Source: an uncultured Eubacteriales bacterium (GTDB lineage: Bacteria > Bacillota > Clostridia > Lachnospirales > Lachnospiraceae). Taken from it: a stretch of DNA of 37,014 bases. This document shows positions 8,027 through 16,492 of this stretch, piece by piece. The position numbers and the translations under genes were made by a program. The DNA lies in the NCBI GenBank assembly GCA_900315015.1, contig OMXJ01000029.1:1-37014 (forward strand). The letters run 5' to 3'. Each line of letters begins with the position of its first letter. Positions within the stretch are counted from its first letter, which is position 1. The notes under the pieces are model-generated. The model searched no databases, was not told the origin of the DNA, and saw only the letters and a list, made by a program, of their open reading frames with translations.

Positions 8027-10762
8027 ATGGGAATAATATATAGTCTGATACTGGTAATTCTAGCGACACTGTGCCTTTATATGGGAATAAAATTCTTTGT
8101 TACAGAAAAAGACTCAGTAAAAATAAGGAAATATATCTTTGCAATCGGGCTCTGCATAGGCACATGGTGCTTGTGCTACGGCTGCATAGGCTTTTGCGGC
8201 GGACATACGGATGTAGCCTATATGCTTAGAAGAATAGGAATAATAGGAGTAAATGGCTACCTGTTTACCTTTATGTACTTTGTAACGGAAATGGCAAAGC
8301 TGAAGCCATTTTTAGGAAGGAGCCTATGCACACTTGCAGGAATAATGAGTATTGTAGACTGGTGGTTCTTCTCACAGCCTGTAGTAGATGAATTTGTAGA
8401 AATAGACGGCTGGCTTACATGGTATGCAATGCCGGGAATAGCAAGAGTAATACACAATATATACGTAGCATATTTATTCTTTGTACCAGCAGTGCTTGGA
8501 ATAATAGATTATAAAAGAGCGGAGACCAAAAGGCAGAAGGCCTTCATAAGACTATTATATGTAGCAAGTCTGATACTCATAGCAGGAAGCGTGCCAGACA
8601 CCTTCTTCTATTTAATCAAAACAACAGCCATACCTACCTCGGGAATGGCAGCCTCGATATCCTTCTTTGTAACGATATACGGAGCAAAAAAGCTGAATGC
8701 TTTTGACATTACCATATCCAACATAGTGCAGCAGATCTACGAATCTGTAAACGTAGGTGTACTTGTATTTGACACAAAAGAAAAGCTAATGCAGTGTAAT
8801 CCGTGCGGAGAAAAGCTTTTGAACATAAAGCCGTCCAAACAGACCATAGGCGAGCTATTTGTAATAGAAGAAAAAGAAGCCCAGAAATACTTTGAAGGAA
8901 TAACAGCAGAAAAAAGTGCAGAAGAGCTGACAGTAAGGACAAGGGGCGAAGGAAGGGTATGTTCCATAAAGACAACTGCAGCAGTAGATAACTACAAGGA
9001 GCCATACTGCTTTGTAACAGTAGTATACGACCTTACAAGAGAAGAAGAAATGCTAGAAGAGGTAAAGAAGGCAAATAAAGCAAAGAGTGAATTCCTTGCG
9101 AATATGTCCCATGAAATAAGAACCCCTTTAACAGCAGTACTTGGAATGAATGAGATGATTATAAAGGAGAGCCATGAGAGTGAAATAATAGGCTATGCCA
9201 ATGACGTTCAGGCAGCAGGAAAGATGCTGTTCTCACTCATAAACGATGTTCTCGACTTCTCGAAGATAGAATCAGGAAAAATGGAACTAGTGCCGGCAAA
9301 GTACAATGCCTCAAGTATGATAAATGACCTTGTGAACATGACCAGCACACTAGCAACAGAAAAGAACTTGGAATTTAAGGTAAATGTAAATAGGGAGCTT
9401 CCAGCAGAGCTTTACGGAGACGAAACAAGAGTAAGGCAGGTAATAGTAAATCTACTTACAAACGCAGTAAAATATACAAAAAAAGGAAGTGTATCCTTGG
9501 ACTTTGACTTTAAAAAGACAGACAAGTTCAGTATAGACATGATAGTAAAGGTAAAGGATTCAGGAGTAGGAATAAAGGATGAGGACAAGGAAAAGCTCTT
9601 TGACGCCTTTACAAGAGTAGATGAAAAGAAAAATAAGACAATTCAGGGAACAGGCCTGGGACTTTCAATCACCATGAGCTTTGTAAAGCTTATGGGAGGA
9701 AATATAGAGCTAGAGAGTGAATATGGAAAGGGAAGCACCTTCATAGTAACGCTTCCTCAGAAATATGAAGGAAATGAAGTAATAGGAGACCTGAAAGAGC
9801 GAATAGAAGTCAGCAAAAATAATAACGGCGGCCAGAATGCACCGCTATATGCACCAAACGTGCATATACTTGTAGTAGATGACGTAAAAATGAACTGCAA
9901 GGTATTCAAGGGAATCTTAAAGAGCACCCATATAAAGATAGATGAAGCAGGAAGCGGCGCAGAGGCAATACAGAAATGCGCAAAGAACAGGTATGACCTT
10001 ATATTCATGGATCACATGATGCCGGAAATGGACGGAATAGAGTGCCTTCACGAACTAGAAGGAGACGCAAATAACCTGAACCTGAATGTGCCGGTCATAT
10101 CCCTTACAGCCAATGCCATAGCCGGAATGAAGGAAATGTACCTGAAGGAGGGCTTTGCAGACTATCTCACAAAGCCGATCATAGAAAGAAATCTGGTGAA
10201 TATAATAAAGAAGCACCTTCCAAAGGAAAAGTATTCCTTAAAGGCTCCTGAAATGGAAAGCTATGAAAGACCAACAGCCATAAGTTATGACAGTAGTAGA
10301 AGCGGAGCCTTGCCAGGAAATAAAAGGGCAGCAGGAACAGTAAAAACGGCAGAGACAGCGAAGATAAGTGATAGAGGAAATCAGAATCAGGAAACTCCTT
10401 CTAAGCGCTCCATAGTAGATAGCCTATCAGAGATAAAGGAAATAAATATAGATCAGGGCCTTATGTACTGCATGGAGGATGAAGAGATGCTTGCAGAAAT
10501 AATAAAGGAGTATGCAGCAGGAGCTAGAGTAAAGGAGCTAGAAGAAGCCTATAACAAAAAGGACTATAAAAGCCTTGAAATAAATCTTCACGCATTAAAG
10601 GGAAGCTCGAAGACCATAGGAGCAGAGCAGCTCTCGGAGAACTTTAAGGAGCTAGAGTATGCAGCAAAGGAAGGCGATAAGGCAAAAATAGAAAAGAAAT
10701 TCCCGGCATTACTAGAGCAGTACAAAGAAATACTTGATAAACTAGGCAGAATCTGTATATAA
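8027..10762 (+). CDS. 7TM hybrid sensor histidine kinase with REC and Hpt domains
   Basis: A 911-aa phosphorelay protein. Residues 1-225 hold about seven hydrophobic helices of the His_kinase 7TM-N type. A PAS-like region follows (NPCGEKLLN). The HisKA box is MSHEIRTPL with phospho-accepting His362. The ATPase domain has NLLTNAVKY, DSGVGIKDED and GTGLGLSI. The receiver domain (about 610-735) has VVDD and phospho-acceptor Asp662 in LIFMDHMMPE, and the C-terminal Hpt domain has His855 in LHALKGSSKT. All residues needed for a His-Asp-His relay are present, but no partner response regulator with an output domain is in the window, so the final acceptor is unknown. AAGGGTG precedes the start codon. 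It heads a three-gene unit with the VanZ-like gene and purE. Confidence 0.93.
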   Translation: MGIIYSLILVILATLCLYMGIKFFVTEKDSVKIRKYIFAIGLCIGTWCLCYGCIGFCGGHTDVAYMLRRIGIIGVNGYLFTFMYFVTEMAKLKPFLGRSLCTLAGIMSIVDWWFFSQPVVDEFVEIDGWLTWYAMPGIARVIHNIYVAYLFFVPAVLGIIDYKRAETKRQKAFIRLLYVASLILIAGSVPDTFFYLIKTTAIPTSGMAASISFFVTIYGAKKLNAFDITISNIVQQIYESVNVGVLVFDTKEKLMQCNPCGEKLLNIKPSKQTIGELFVIEEKEAQKYFEGITAEKSAEELTVRTRGEGRVCSIKTTAAVDNYKEPYCFVTVVYDLTREEEMLEEVKKANKAKSEFLANMSHEIRTPLTAVLGMNEMIIKESHESEIIGYANDVQAAGKMLFSLINDVLDFSKIESGKMELVPAKYNASSMINDLVNMTSTLATEKNLEFKVNVNRELPAELYGDETRVRQVIVNLLTNAVKYTKKGSVSLDFDFKKTDKFSIDMIVKVKDSGVGIKDEDKEKLFDAFTRVDEKKNKTIQGTGLGLSITMSFVKLMGGNIELESEYGKGSTFIVTLPQKYEGNEVIGDLKERIEVSKNNNGGQNAPLYAPNVHILVVDDVKMNCKVFKGILKSTHIKIDEAGSGAEAIQKCAKNRYDLIFMDHMMPEMDGIECLHELEGDANNLNLNVPVISLTANAIAGMKEMYLKEGFADYLTKPIIERNLVNIIKKHLPKEKYSLKAPEMESYERPTAISYDSSRSGALPGNKRAAGTVKTAETAKISDRGNQNQETPSKRSIVDSLSEIKEINIDQGLMYCMEDEEMLAEIIKEYAAGARVKELEEAYNKKDYKSLEINLHALKGSSKTIGAEQLSENFKELEYAAKEGDKAKIEKKFPALLEQYKEILDKLGRICI

Positions 10763-10782
10763 TAGGGAGTGGAACCTAGCAA

Positions 10783-10815
10783 ATGAAAGGAAAATCTATA
10801 TTGAATGATAAATGA
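10783..10815 (+). CDS. Possible 10-codon coupling ORF before the VanZ-like gene
   Basis: ATG 10783 encodes MKGKSILNDK and stops at TGA 10813-10815, overlapping the start codon at 10812 as ATGA. GGGAGTGG (10765-10772) is placed to act as its ribosome-binding site, whereas the ATG at 10812 has no well-spaced site of its own. This arrangement would allow translational coupling. It could be chance. Confidence 0.25.
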   Translation: MKGKSILNDK

Positions 10816-12005
10816 GTAAAAAGATATATGTAGTAAAAATAGTAATAGTGGTAATGTTTATAATAGCCTCGTGCTATTTCATAGATATGCCGCAGACGGC
10901 GGTAAAGAAAAAGTCAGCGTACCCGGATAATATAACAGAAAAGGAAACTGTCACCGGAAACATCAAAAGGTATGACTATGTTGATGAAAACGGAAACATC
11001 ACCTATGTAAATGGACTTCGCTGCGCAACAGTAATAAAGACCTATGACGAAAAGGAAAGACTAGTAAAGGTAGAATACTTAGATGAAAAGGGAAATCCAG
11101 CAGAGCAGTCAGATGGCTCGTGCTCTAGGGTAATAGAGTATATAGGAGAAGAAGATAATATAACTACCTACTATGACGAGACAGGAAAAAAATATACCAA
11201 CTATCAGGGGTATTGCAGCCTGAAAACAGAGGGAAATAAAGAAACCGGAATAACTCACACCTTCCTAAATGAGAAGGGAGAGCCAGTGATGCTTACCCTA
11301 GGCTATGCAATAAGAACAAGGACCTATAAGGACGGATCTTGTTATGAGATGTACTATGACACGCAGAGAAACCCGGTAGAGCTAGGACATGGACAGTACG
11401 GAGTAAAGTATACGGGAAATAAAGTAGCATATTTAGATATAAATGGAAAGGTGTTCTATCCGCTTAATATGATACTAAATGCATTTCCGTTTCTGATAAT
11501 AATAGCAGGTATTTTTATAAGCGTATTTATGGTGCTGCTCCCTAAAAAGCTGAGCATGCTGCTGATTGCAGCCTATATGCTATTTATAGTATATATGACG
11601 CTTCTTTTTAGAGGAGGACAGGAAAGATTTGACATATCACCGTTCTGGTCCTATAGAAAATTCTTTGAGGATGCAGATCTCAGGGCGCAGATAATAAAAA
11701 ATATCTGGCTCTTTGTACCTGTTGGAGCATACCTTAGAACAAAGGTAAAAATGAAATGGCTGTGGATTTTTACACTAGGAGTGTCCGTAGGCATAGAAAC
11801 AATTCAGGAACTATTAAATATCGGTCAGTGGGACATTGATGATGTATTTAACAACGTGCTCGGCGGCGCAATAGGATGGTTTCTTGGAGAAATTGTAACA
11901 GAGTGCTTGTATTGTAAAAAAATAAGTGCTATAATGGAAAAGTATTTTGAAAAGCTAGTTACAGCATTTAAGAAAAAGCTAAGCAGCAGTAAAAAAGCTA
12001 AGTAG
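10812..12005 (+). CDS. VanZ-like membrane protein with an extracellular YD/MORN-like repeat domain
   Basis: A 397-aa protein in two parts. After one N-terminal hydrophobic anchor (about 7-24), residues 50-215 contain five or six repeats of 25-36 residues with the pattern [YF]-x-[DN]-E-x-G-[NKE]-x...G, for example YVDENGNITY, YLDEKGNPAE, YYDETGKKYT and FLNEKGEPVM. The rest is a multi-pass VanZ-type domain with NIWLFVPVGAYL, ETIQELLNIGQWDIDDVFNN and LGGAIGW. VanZ domains confer low-level teicoplanin resistance in enterococci and otherwise have broad, poorly defined envelope roles. Start choice rests on the frame and the ATGA overlap. It lies 49 nt after the kinase stop and probably shares its transcript. 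The repeat plus VanZ combination suggests an extracytoplasmic binding module on a membrane protein; the ligand is unknown. Confidence 0.85.
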   Translation: MSKKIYVVKIVIVVMFIIASCYFIDMPQTAVKKKSAYPDNITEKETVTGNIKRYDYVDENGNITYVNGLRCATVIKTYDEKERLVKVEYLDEKGNPAEQSDGSCSRVIEYIGEEDNITTYYDETGKKYTNYQGYCSLKTEGNKETGITHTFLNEKGEPVMLTLGYAIRTRTYKDGSCYEMYYDTQRNPVELGHGQYGVKYTGNKVAYLDINGKVFYPLNMILNAFPFLIIIAGIFISVFMVLLPKKLSMLLIAAYMLFIVYMTLLFRGGQERFDISPFWSYRKFFEDADLRAQIIKNIWLFVPVGAYLRTKVKMKWLWIFTLGVSVGIETIQELLNIGQWDIDDVFNNVLGGAIGWFLGEIVTECLYCKKISAIMEKYFEKLVTAFKKKLSSSKKAK

Positions 12006-12040
12006 CAGTAAAAAAGCTAAGTAGCAGCAAAAAAGCTAAG
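11972..12040 (+). repeat. 19-bp tandem repeat spanning the VanZ-like gene's stop codon
   Basis: Units AAAAAAGCTAAGTAGCAGT at 11991-12009 and 12010-12028 (last base C in the latter), a variant unit at 11972-11990 and a partial unit at 12029-12040 make about 3.6 copies. The stop codon TAG at 12003-12005 lies within the second unit. Because 19 is not a multiple of three, gain or loss of a unit would change the C-terminal tail (now LSSSKKAK). Confidence 0.9.
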
Positions 12041-12059
12041 AAAATGAGAGGAAATGAAA

Positions 12060-12548
12060 ATGAAAGCAGCAGTAATCATGGGATCAACAAGTGATCTTGA
12101 CAAGGTAACACCAGCAGTTACAATATTAAAGGATTGGGGCGTAGATGTAAAGGTAAGGTGCCTTTCAGCACATAGAGCTCACAAGGAACTCTCAGAATTC
12201 ATGGATGAAATAAATTCAGACGGAACAGAGGTAGTAATCACAGCAGCAGGAATGGCAGCAGCCCTTCCAGGCGTTGTAGCCTCACAGACAGTACTTCCGG
12301 TAATCGGAGTGCCACTTTCAGGCTCAGTGCTTGACGGCGTAGATGCACTTTACTCAATCGTACAGATGCCATCAGGAATCCCTGTAGCAACAGTAGCAAT
12401 CAACGGCGCAAAGAATGCAGCCTGGCTTGCACTTCAGATAATGGGAAATAAGCACCCGGAGGTACAGGAAAAGCTTAAGGCAGAAAGAGTAAAGATGGAA
12501 GAAGCAGCTGTAAAGGCAAATGAAGAGGTTACAGCAAAGTTTCAGTGA
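12060..12548 (+). CDS. purE: PurE, N5-carboxyaminoimidazole ribonucleotide mutase-like
   Basis: A 162-aa cytosolic protein of purine biosynthesis, which would convert N5-CAIR to CAIR (or carboxylate AIR). Visible motifs: MGSTSDL at the N-terminus, SAHRAHKE carrying the catalytic His, PVIGVPLSG and QMPSGIPVATVAING. The loop usually reading AG.AAHLPG is ITAAGMAAALPG, so the usual His is Ala. ATG 12060 is preferred to ATG 12054 because GAGAGG at 12046-12051 is 8 nt from the former and only 2 nt from the latter. It ends the kinase unit; no other pur gene is nearby, so its place among envelope genes is odd. Confidence 0.9.
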   Translation: MKAAVIMGSTSDLDKVTPAVTILKDWGVDVKVRCLSAHRAHKELSEFMDEINSDGTEVVITAAGMAAALPGVVASQTVLPVIGVPLSGSVLDGVDALYSIVQMPSGIPVATVAINGAKNAAWLALQIMGNKHPEVQEKLKAERVKMEEAAVKANEEVTAKFQ

Positions 12549-12614
12549 TTACCTATCATCCAGCAGAGAACTGCAAGAAGTAAATTAAAAGCAAATTAAA
12601 AAGCAAAAAATATG

Positions 12615-12651
12615 AAAGAGGGGGAAATCAGCGGATTTTCGCCCTCTTTTT
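12615..12651 (+). terminator. Intrinsic terminator after purE
   Basis: AAAGAGGG from 12615 pairs with CCCTCTTTT, and an inner GAAATC pairs with GATTTTC after one G-G mismatch and a bulged T. A run of T follows to 12651. Confidence 0.88.
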
Positions 12652-12676
12652 GTATATGGCCTAAAAATCATACTGT

Positions 12677-12705
12677 TTGACATGCAATAGGGAATGTGGT
12701 AGAAT
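12677..12705 (+). promoter_or_regulatory. Sigma-A promoter for assembly block 1
   Basis: TTGACA 12677-12682, a 17-bp spacer and TAGAAT 12700-12705. The leader to the ATG at 12783 is about 70 nt, with AAAAGGAATTGAG as the ribosome-binding region. Confidence 0.82.
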
Positions 12706-12782
12706 AAAATGGATTGTGTTTTTAAATAATAAAGAAAATTGGTGATTTGTAAGTAAGATTAAAAAAGGAATTGAGATAAATC

Positions 12783-14234
12783 ATGAGTTTGGTTAATGAA
12801 GTAAATGAGCCTGTTGATATAACAATAGGAATACCAAAAAAGAAGGTACAGGGGAAATATGTATATAGAGCAATCTGTTATTTGATATTAATGGCTATAG
12901 CGTCAGCTGCCTTTATGTACGTATGGTATGATTATGTATTTGTGCATAACCAGACAGGACACCTTCTTGGAATAGCAAACCTCGGAATGGCACTTGGAAT
13001 ATATGTGATACTTTATTCTATTGTAGGAAGATGGATGAGAGCCTTTAAAATCGGTGTAGATAGAATGTCAAGTTTGGTTGCATCGCAGATATTAGCGCTT
13101 GCCATTACAGATATTATTGAAATATTTATATCGCTTGCAATTACTGGTCAGTTCAGATTCTTCTGGGACTTTACCTGGAGATATTTCCTCATGGGGCTTG
13201 CGCAGGCAGTAGTTCTTTGCATACTTGAAGCCATTATGGTCTTCATATATAGAAAGATCTTCCCTCCAATTCACCTTTTGGAAATATACGGAGAGCATAA
13301 AAATGATCTCTATAAGAAGATAGATACAAGAACAGACAAATTCCATGTAGATAAATTGATACACTGCGATGAGCCGGAAGCAGAATTAAAGAAGGAAATT
13401 GCTAATTATGATGCAGTTTTAATTAATGATCTGCCATCAGAGAGAAGAAATAGAATTCTTAAGTATTGTTTTGAGAAAAATAAGAGAGTTTATTATACTC
13501 CTAAGATATCAGATATTATATTAAAGGGAGCAGAAGAGCTGAATTTCTTTGACACACCTTTATATCTTAGCAGAAATACCGGAATGAGCCTTTGGGAAGC
13601 AGCAGTAAAGAGATTTTTTGACATATTTTTATCAGGAATAGCACTTATAGTACTAAGTCCGATCCTTCTTATAACAGCACTTGCAATAAAGCTGGGAGAT
13701 GGCGGTCCGGTATTCTTTAAGCAGGAGAGATGTACTCTTGGTGGAAAGAAATTCATGATATTAAAGTTCCGTTCAATGATAGTAGATGCAGAAAAGGATG
13801 GAAGACCTCATCCAGCAGGAGAAAAGGACGACAGAATTACAAAGGTGGGCCATGTAATAAGAGCGATTAGAGTAGACGAGCTTCCACAGTTAATAAATAT
13901 CCTAAAGGGAGACATGAGCATAGTAGGACCTAGACCTGAAAGAGTAGAGCATGTCGAAAAATATACTCAGGATGTACCGGAATTCAAATACAGACTGAAG
14001 GTAAAGGGTGGACTTACAGGCTATGCGCAGGTGTATGGAAAATACAATACGACAGCACTTGATAAGATAAAGCTTGATATGTATTACATAATAAACTATT
14101 CAATCAGATTAGATCTGCAGATAATCTTTGAAACAGTAAAAATACTCTTCCAAAAGGAAAGCACTGAAGGCTTTACAGAAGAAAGGGTAGAGGAAATGCA
14201 TGATGCAGCAGGAAATAATATAAAGGATAATTAA
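12783..14234 (+). CDS. Polyprenyl-phosphate sugar-phosphate transferase (large, polytopic PGT)
   Basis: A 483-aa initiating transferase that would move a sugar phosphate from a UDP-sugar to undecaprenyl phosphate at the inner membrane face. Residues 25-165 contain four to five membrane helices and residues 165-270 a CoA-binding-like soluble region. The C-terminal catalytic part starts with KRFFDIFLSG and contains PVFFKQER, LKFRSM, the Asp-Glu dyad D365-E366 in VDELPQL, KGDMSIVGPRPE and GGLTGYAQVYGKYNT. This is the WbaP/CpsE/EpsL-type family at normal length; the sugar (Gal, Glc or GlcNAc) cannot be told from motifs. It is the first gene of a five-gene block with very short gaps. A second, small initiating transferase is at 29876. 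Confidence 0.93.
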   Translation: MSLVNEVNEPVDITIGIPKKKVQGKYVYRAICYLILMAIASAAFMYVWYDYVFVHNQTGHLLGIANLGMALGIYVILYSIVGRWMRAFKIGVDRMSSLVASQILALAITDIIEIFISLAITGQFRFFWDFTWRYFLMGLAQAVVLCILEAIMVFIYRKIFPPIHLLEIYGEHKNDLYKKIDTRTDKFHVDKLIHCDEPEAELKKEIANYDAVLINDLPSERRNRILKYCFEKNKRVYYTPKISDIILKGAEELNFFDTPLYLSRNTGMSLWEAAVKRFFDIFLSGIALIVLSPILLITALAIKLGDGGPVFFKQERCTLGGKKFMILKFRSMIVDAEKDGRPHPAGEKDDRITKVGHVIRAIRVDELPQLINILKGDMSIVGPRPERVEHVEKYTQDVPEFKYRLKVKGGLTGYAQVYGKYNTTALDKIKLDMYYIINYSIRLDLQIIFETVKILFQKESTEGFTEERVEEMHDAAGNNIKDN

Positions 14235-14236
14235 AA

Positions 14237-14983
14237 ATGTCTAGACCAATGGTTACAGCTATAACAGTAAGCTATAATAGTGCCAAAACCATAAGAGATA
14301 CCATAGAATCTGTATTAAATCAGACCTATGACAAAATGGAATATATAATAGTAGACGGCCTATCAAAGGATGATACTGTAAAAATAGCAGAAGAATATAA
14401 AGAAAAATTTGCGGCAAAGGGCTATTTATATAAGATAATCAGTGAAAAAGACAATGGAATATATGATGCCATGAATAAGGGCATAAAAAATGCGACTGGC
14501 GATCTTATAGGAATCATAAATAGCGATGACTGGTACGAAAAGGAAGCTGCAGAGACAGCGGCAGCAGAATATGAAAAGAAGCCATATGTAATGTTTTATG
14601 CAGACATAAATATAGTAAGGGCAGATGGCTCTGTAATAGTGAAGCATTCAAAGAATATGAAGGGACTTCAGACAAGTCTTCACTGGAATCATCCAACGAC
14701 CTTCATACCTAAAAAGGTGTATGATAAGGTAGGATTATATGCCTGTGACAATATAAATGACGACTGGGATATGTACCTTCGAATAAAGAAAACCGGAAAA
14801 AGATTTGTAGTGGTAAATAAGGTGCTGGCTAACTTTAGGTTTGGCGGTGTAAGCAATGATCATGGATTTAAGAAATGGAAGCAGAGAATAGACAATTGCT
14901 ATGTTTGCTACAGAAAGAATGGTTATTCTAGATTGTATTGGTTTATAGTAGCTGCCAAGGAAACAGCAAAAATTTTAGTGTAA
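14237..14983 (+). CDS. Family 2 glycosyltransferase
   Basis: A 248-aa GT-A fold transferase. The N-terminus ITVSYNSAKTIRDTIESV is the GT2 nucleotide-binding start, followed by IIVDGLSKDDT, DNGIYDAMNKG (72-82) and the metal-binding region NSDDWY (95-100). This DNGIYDAMNKG subtype is common in capsule and O-antigen loci for adding the second or third sugar. No membrane helix, so it acts in the cytosol on the lipid-linked acceptor. It starts 2 nt after the preceding stop, with AAGGA upstream. Donor and acceptor cannot be assigned from sequence. Confidence 0.92.
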   Translation: MSRPMVTAITVSYNSAKTIRDTIESVLNQTYDKMEYIIVDGLSKDDTVKIAEEYKEKFAAKGYLYKIISEKDNGIYDAMNKGIKNATGDLIGIINSDDWYEKEAAETAAAEYEKKPYVMFYADINIVRADGSVIVKHSKNMKGLQTSLHWNHPTTFIPKKVYDKVGLYACDNINDDWDMYLRIKKTGKRFVVVNKVLANFRFGGVSNDHGFKKWKQRIDNCYVCYRKNGYSRLYWFIVAAKETAKILV

Positions 14984-14996
14984 AAAGGAGAGTAAA

Positions 14997-16472
14997 ATGA
15001 ACCCAAAGGAAATACAGATGCCAGAGGTAGAATTAAATATTCTGGACATGCTTGCCGCAGTGCTTAGAAAATGGAGAATTATTGTATTGGTAGCTATATT
15101 AATGGCGGCTATAGTAGGAGGGATTGATTATTACTCAAGAAGTGAAGAATATAATAATAAGAAGAGCAGAGAAACGCTAGAAGTAGCAAAGTCTTTGCTT
15201 AAAGAAGTGGATCAAAAGGAAGTAGAGCTGCTCTATGCAGGTTATAAGACTTATAATGAGAAAATAACTAATTTGCAGAACTATGTAGACGGATCTGTAA
15301 TAATGAATATGGATTATAATAATGTATCAAGCATTAGCTATGAATATTTAATAAAGGCAGATCAGGATAATATAATTTCATCATTTTCTTCAATGTCACT
15401 TGGAGATGAGGAATATCAGAAAATAGCTGATATATATGGAGAAAATGTTGATGCAAGATACATTTATGAAGTGGTTGAAATATCAGGAAGAACAGGTGAA
15501 GGCGGATATGCTGTAGATGTAGCAGGAGAGAGTAATTCTCTACTAGGTGAAGGAAGCATTTTGCCAAAGTATTCAGGAATAATGAACTTGAACATAACAG
15601 CAGAAACAAAAAAGCAGTGTGAAGAGGTTTATGCTGTAGCAAAGAGTGCAATAGATAATCATATTTCAGAGCTTGAAAAGGCAGGAGTAGAAGTAAGCGT
15701 AAGAGAAATTGCAAATAACTATAAACAGAGCTATAGAAAAGACTTAGCAGATCTTCAGCAGGAAAAAATATCTGAAAAGACCGAATTATTGACTGCGCAG
15801 AGTGCTTATTACAAAGAAAATATAAGCTCTTTGCCTGAATTAAAGAAAAACTATTTTGATTTATTAAAGGAATCGGAACGTATAGAAGAAAAGGAAATAA
15901 AAGTAAAGCCGGTTTCTGCAGTATTAGGATTTATACTAGGTGCAATCATTGTAGTTATGGTAATTATAGTTGTTTATCTTGCGAATGGCAAAATAAAGAC
16001 TAAAGAAGAGCTTCAAAAGCTCACAGGAAAAGCAACAATGGCATCAGTGAAGATGAATAGAGGATATAAGCTTCCACTTAATATGCTTATAAATAAATGG
16101 GCAGACCTATGGGAAGGCGGAAGATATGTTCCTGTAGGAACTGATGCGGTGAAGCTTGCAGCAGCTAAAATGGTTCAAGAAGCAAATAATCAAAAGGTTG
16201 AAAATGTATTTGTTATTTGCCAAAATGAAACTAAAAATGCCGAAAAGGTGCTTTCAGAGCTTAAGGAAGAATGTGGCAAGAAGAAAATTGAAGTGACCTA
16301 TGGAAATCCAGACATGGATTCAAATGCATATGGAGATTATGTGAAAGCGGCTTCAGTATGTTTCTTGTGTGAATTAAAGAGTACAACTAAAGAATATGCA
16401 AATGAATATCGTATCGGAATGAAGAATTCTGACAATGTATTTTTAGGAAATATCATATTGCAGAACAATTGA
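14997..16472 (+). CDS. Wzz/CapA-type chain-length protein with a degenerate BY-kinase-like tail
   Basis: A 491-aa polysaccharide co-polymerase. Topology is classic: short cytosolic N-terminus (VELNILDMLAAVLRKW), TM1 about 28-47, an extracellular helical region, and TM2 about 305-330. It then continues for 160 cytosolic residues, longer than a plain Wzz. That tail reads like a bacterial tyrosine kinase domain without its active site. ENVFVICQNETKNAEKVL (402-419) falls where the Walker A strand and GEGKS loop would be, and AASVCFLCELKSTTKEYANE (451-470) resembles the conserved late strand of BY-kinases. There is no P-loop, no Walker B Asp and no Tyr cluster at the end. AAAGGAGAG precedes the ATG. 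It would set chain length with the polymerase at 16493. The pseudokinase reading is an inference. Confidence 0.82.
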   Translation: MNPKEIQMPEVELNILDMLAAVLRKWRIIVLVAILMAAIVGGIDYYSRSEEYNNKKSRETLEVAKSLLKEVDQKEVELLYAGYKTYNEKITNLQNYVDGSVIMNMDYNNVSSISYEYLIKADQDNIISSFSSMSLGDEEYQKIADIYGENVDARYIYEVVEISGRTGEGGYAVDVAGESNSLLGEGSILPKYSGIMNLNITAETKKQCEEVYAVAKSAIDNHISELEKAGVEVSVREIANNYKQSYRKDLADLQQEKISEKTELLTAQSAYYKENISSLPELKKNYFDLLKESERIEEKEIKVKPVSAVLGFILGAIIVVMVIIVVYLANGKIKTKEELQKLTGKATMASVKMNRGYKLPLNMLINKWADLWEGGRYVPVGTDAVKLAAAKMVQEANNQKVENVFVICQNETKNAEKVLSELKEECGKKKIEVTYGNPDMDSNAYGDYVKAASVCFLCELKSTTKEYANEYRIGMKNSDNVFLGNIILQNN

Positions 16473-16492
16473 TACTTTGAGAGGATGCTTTA

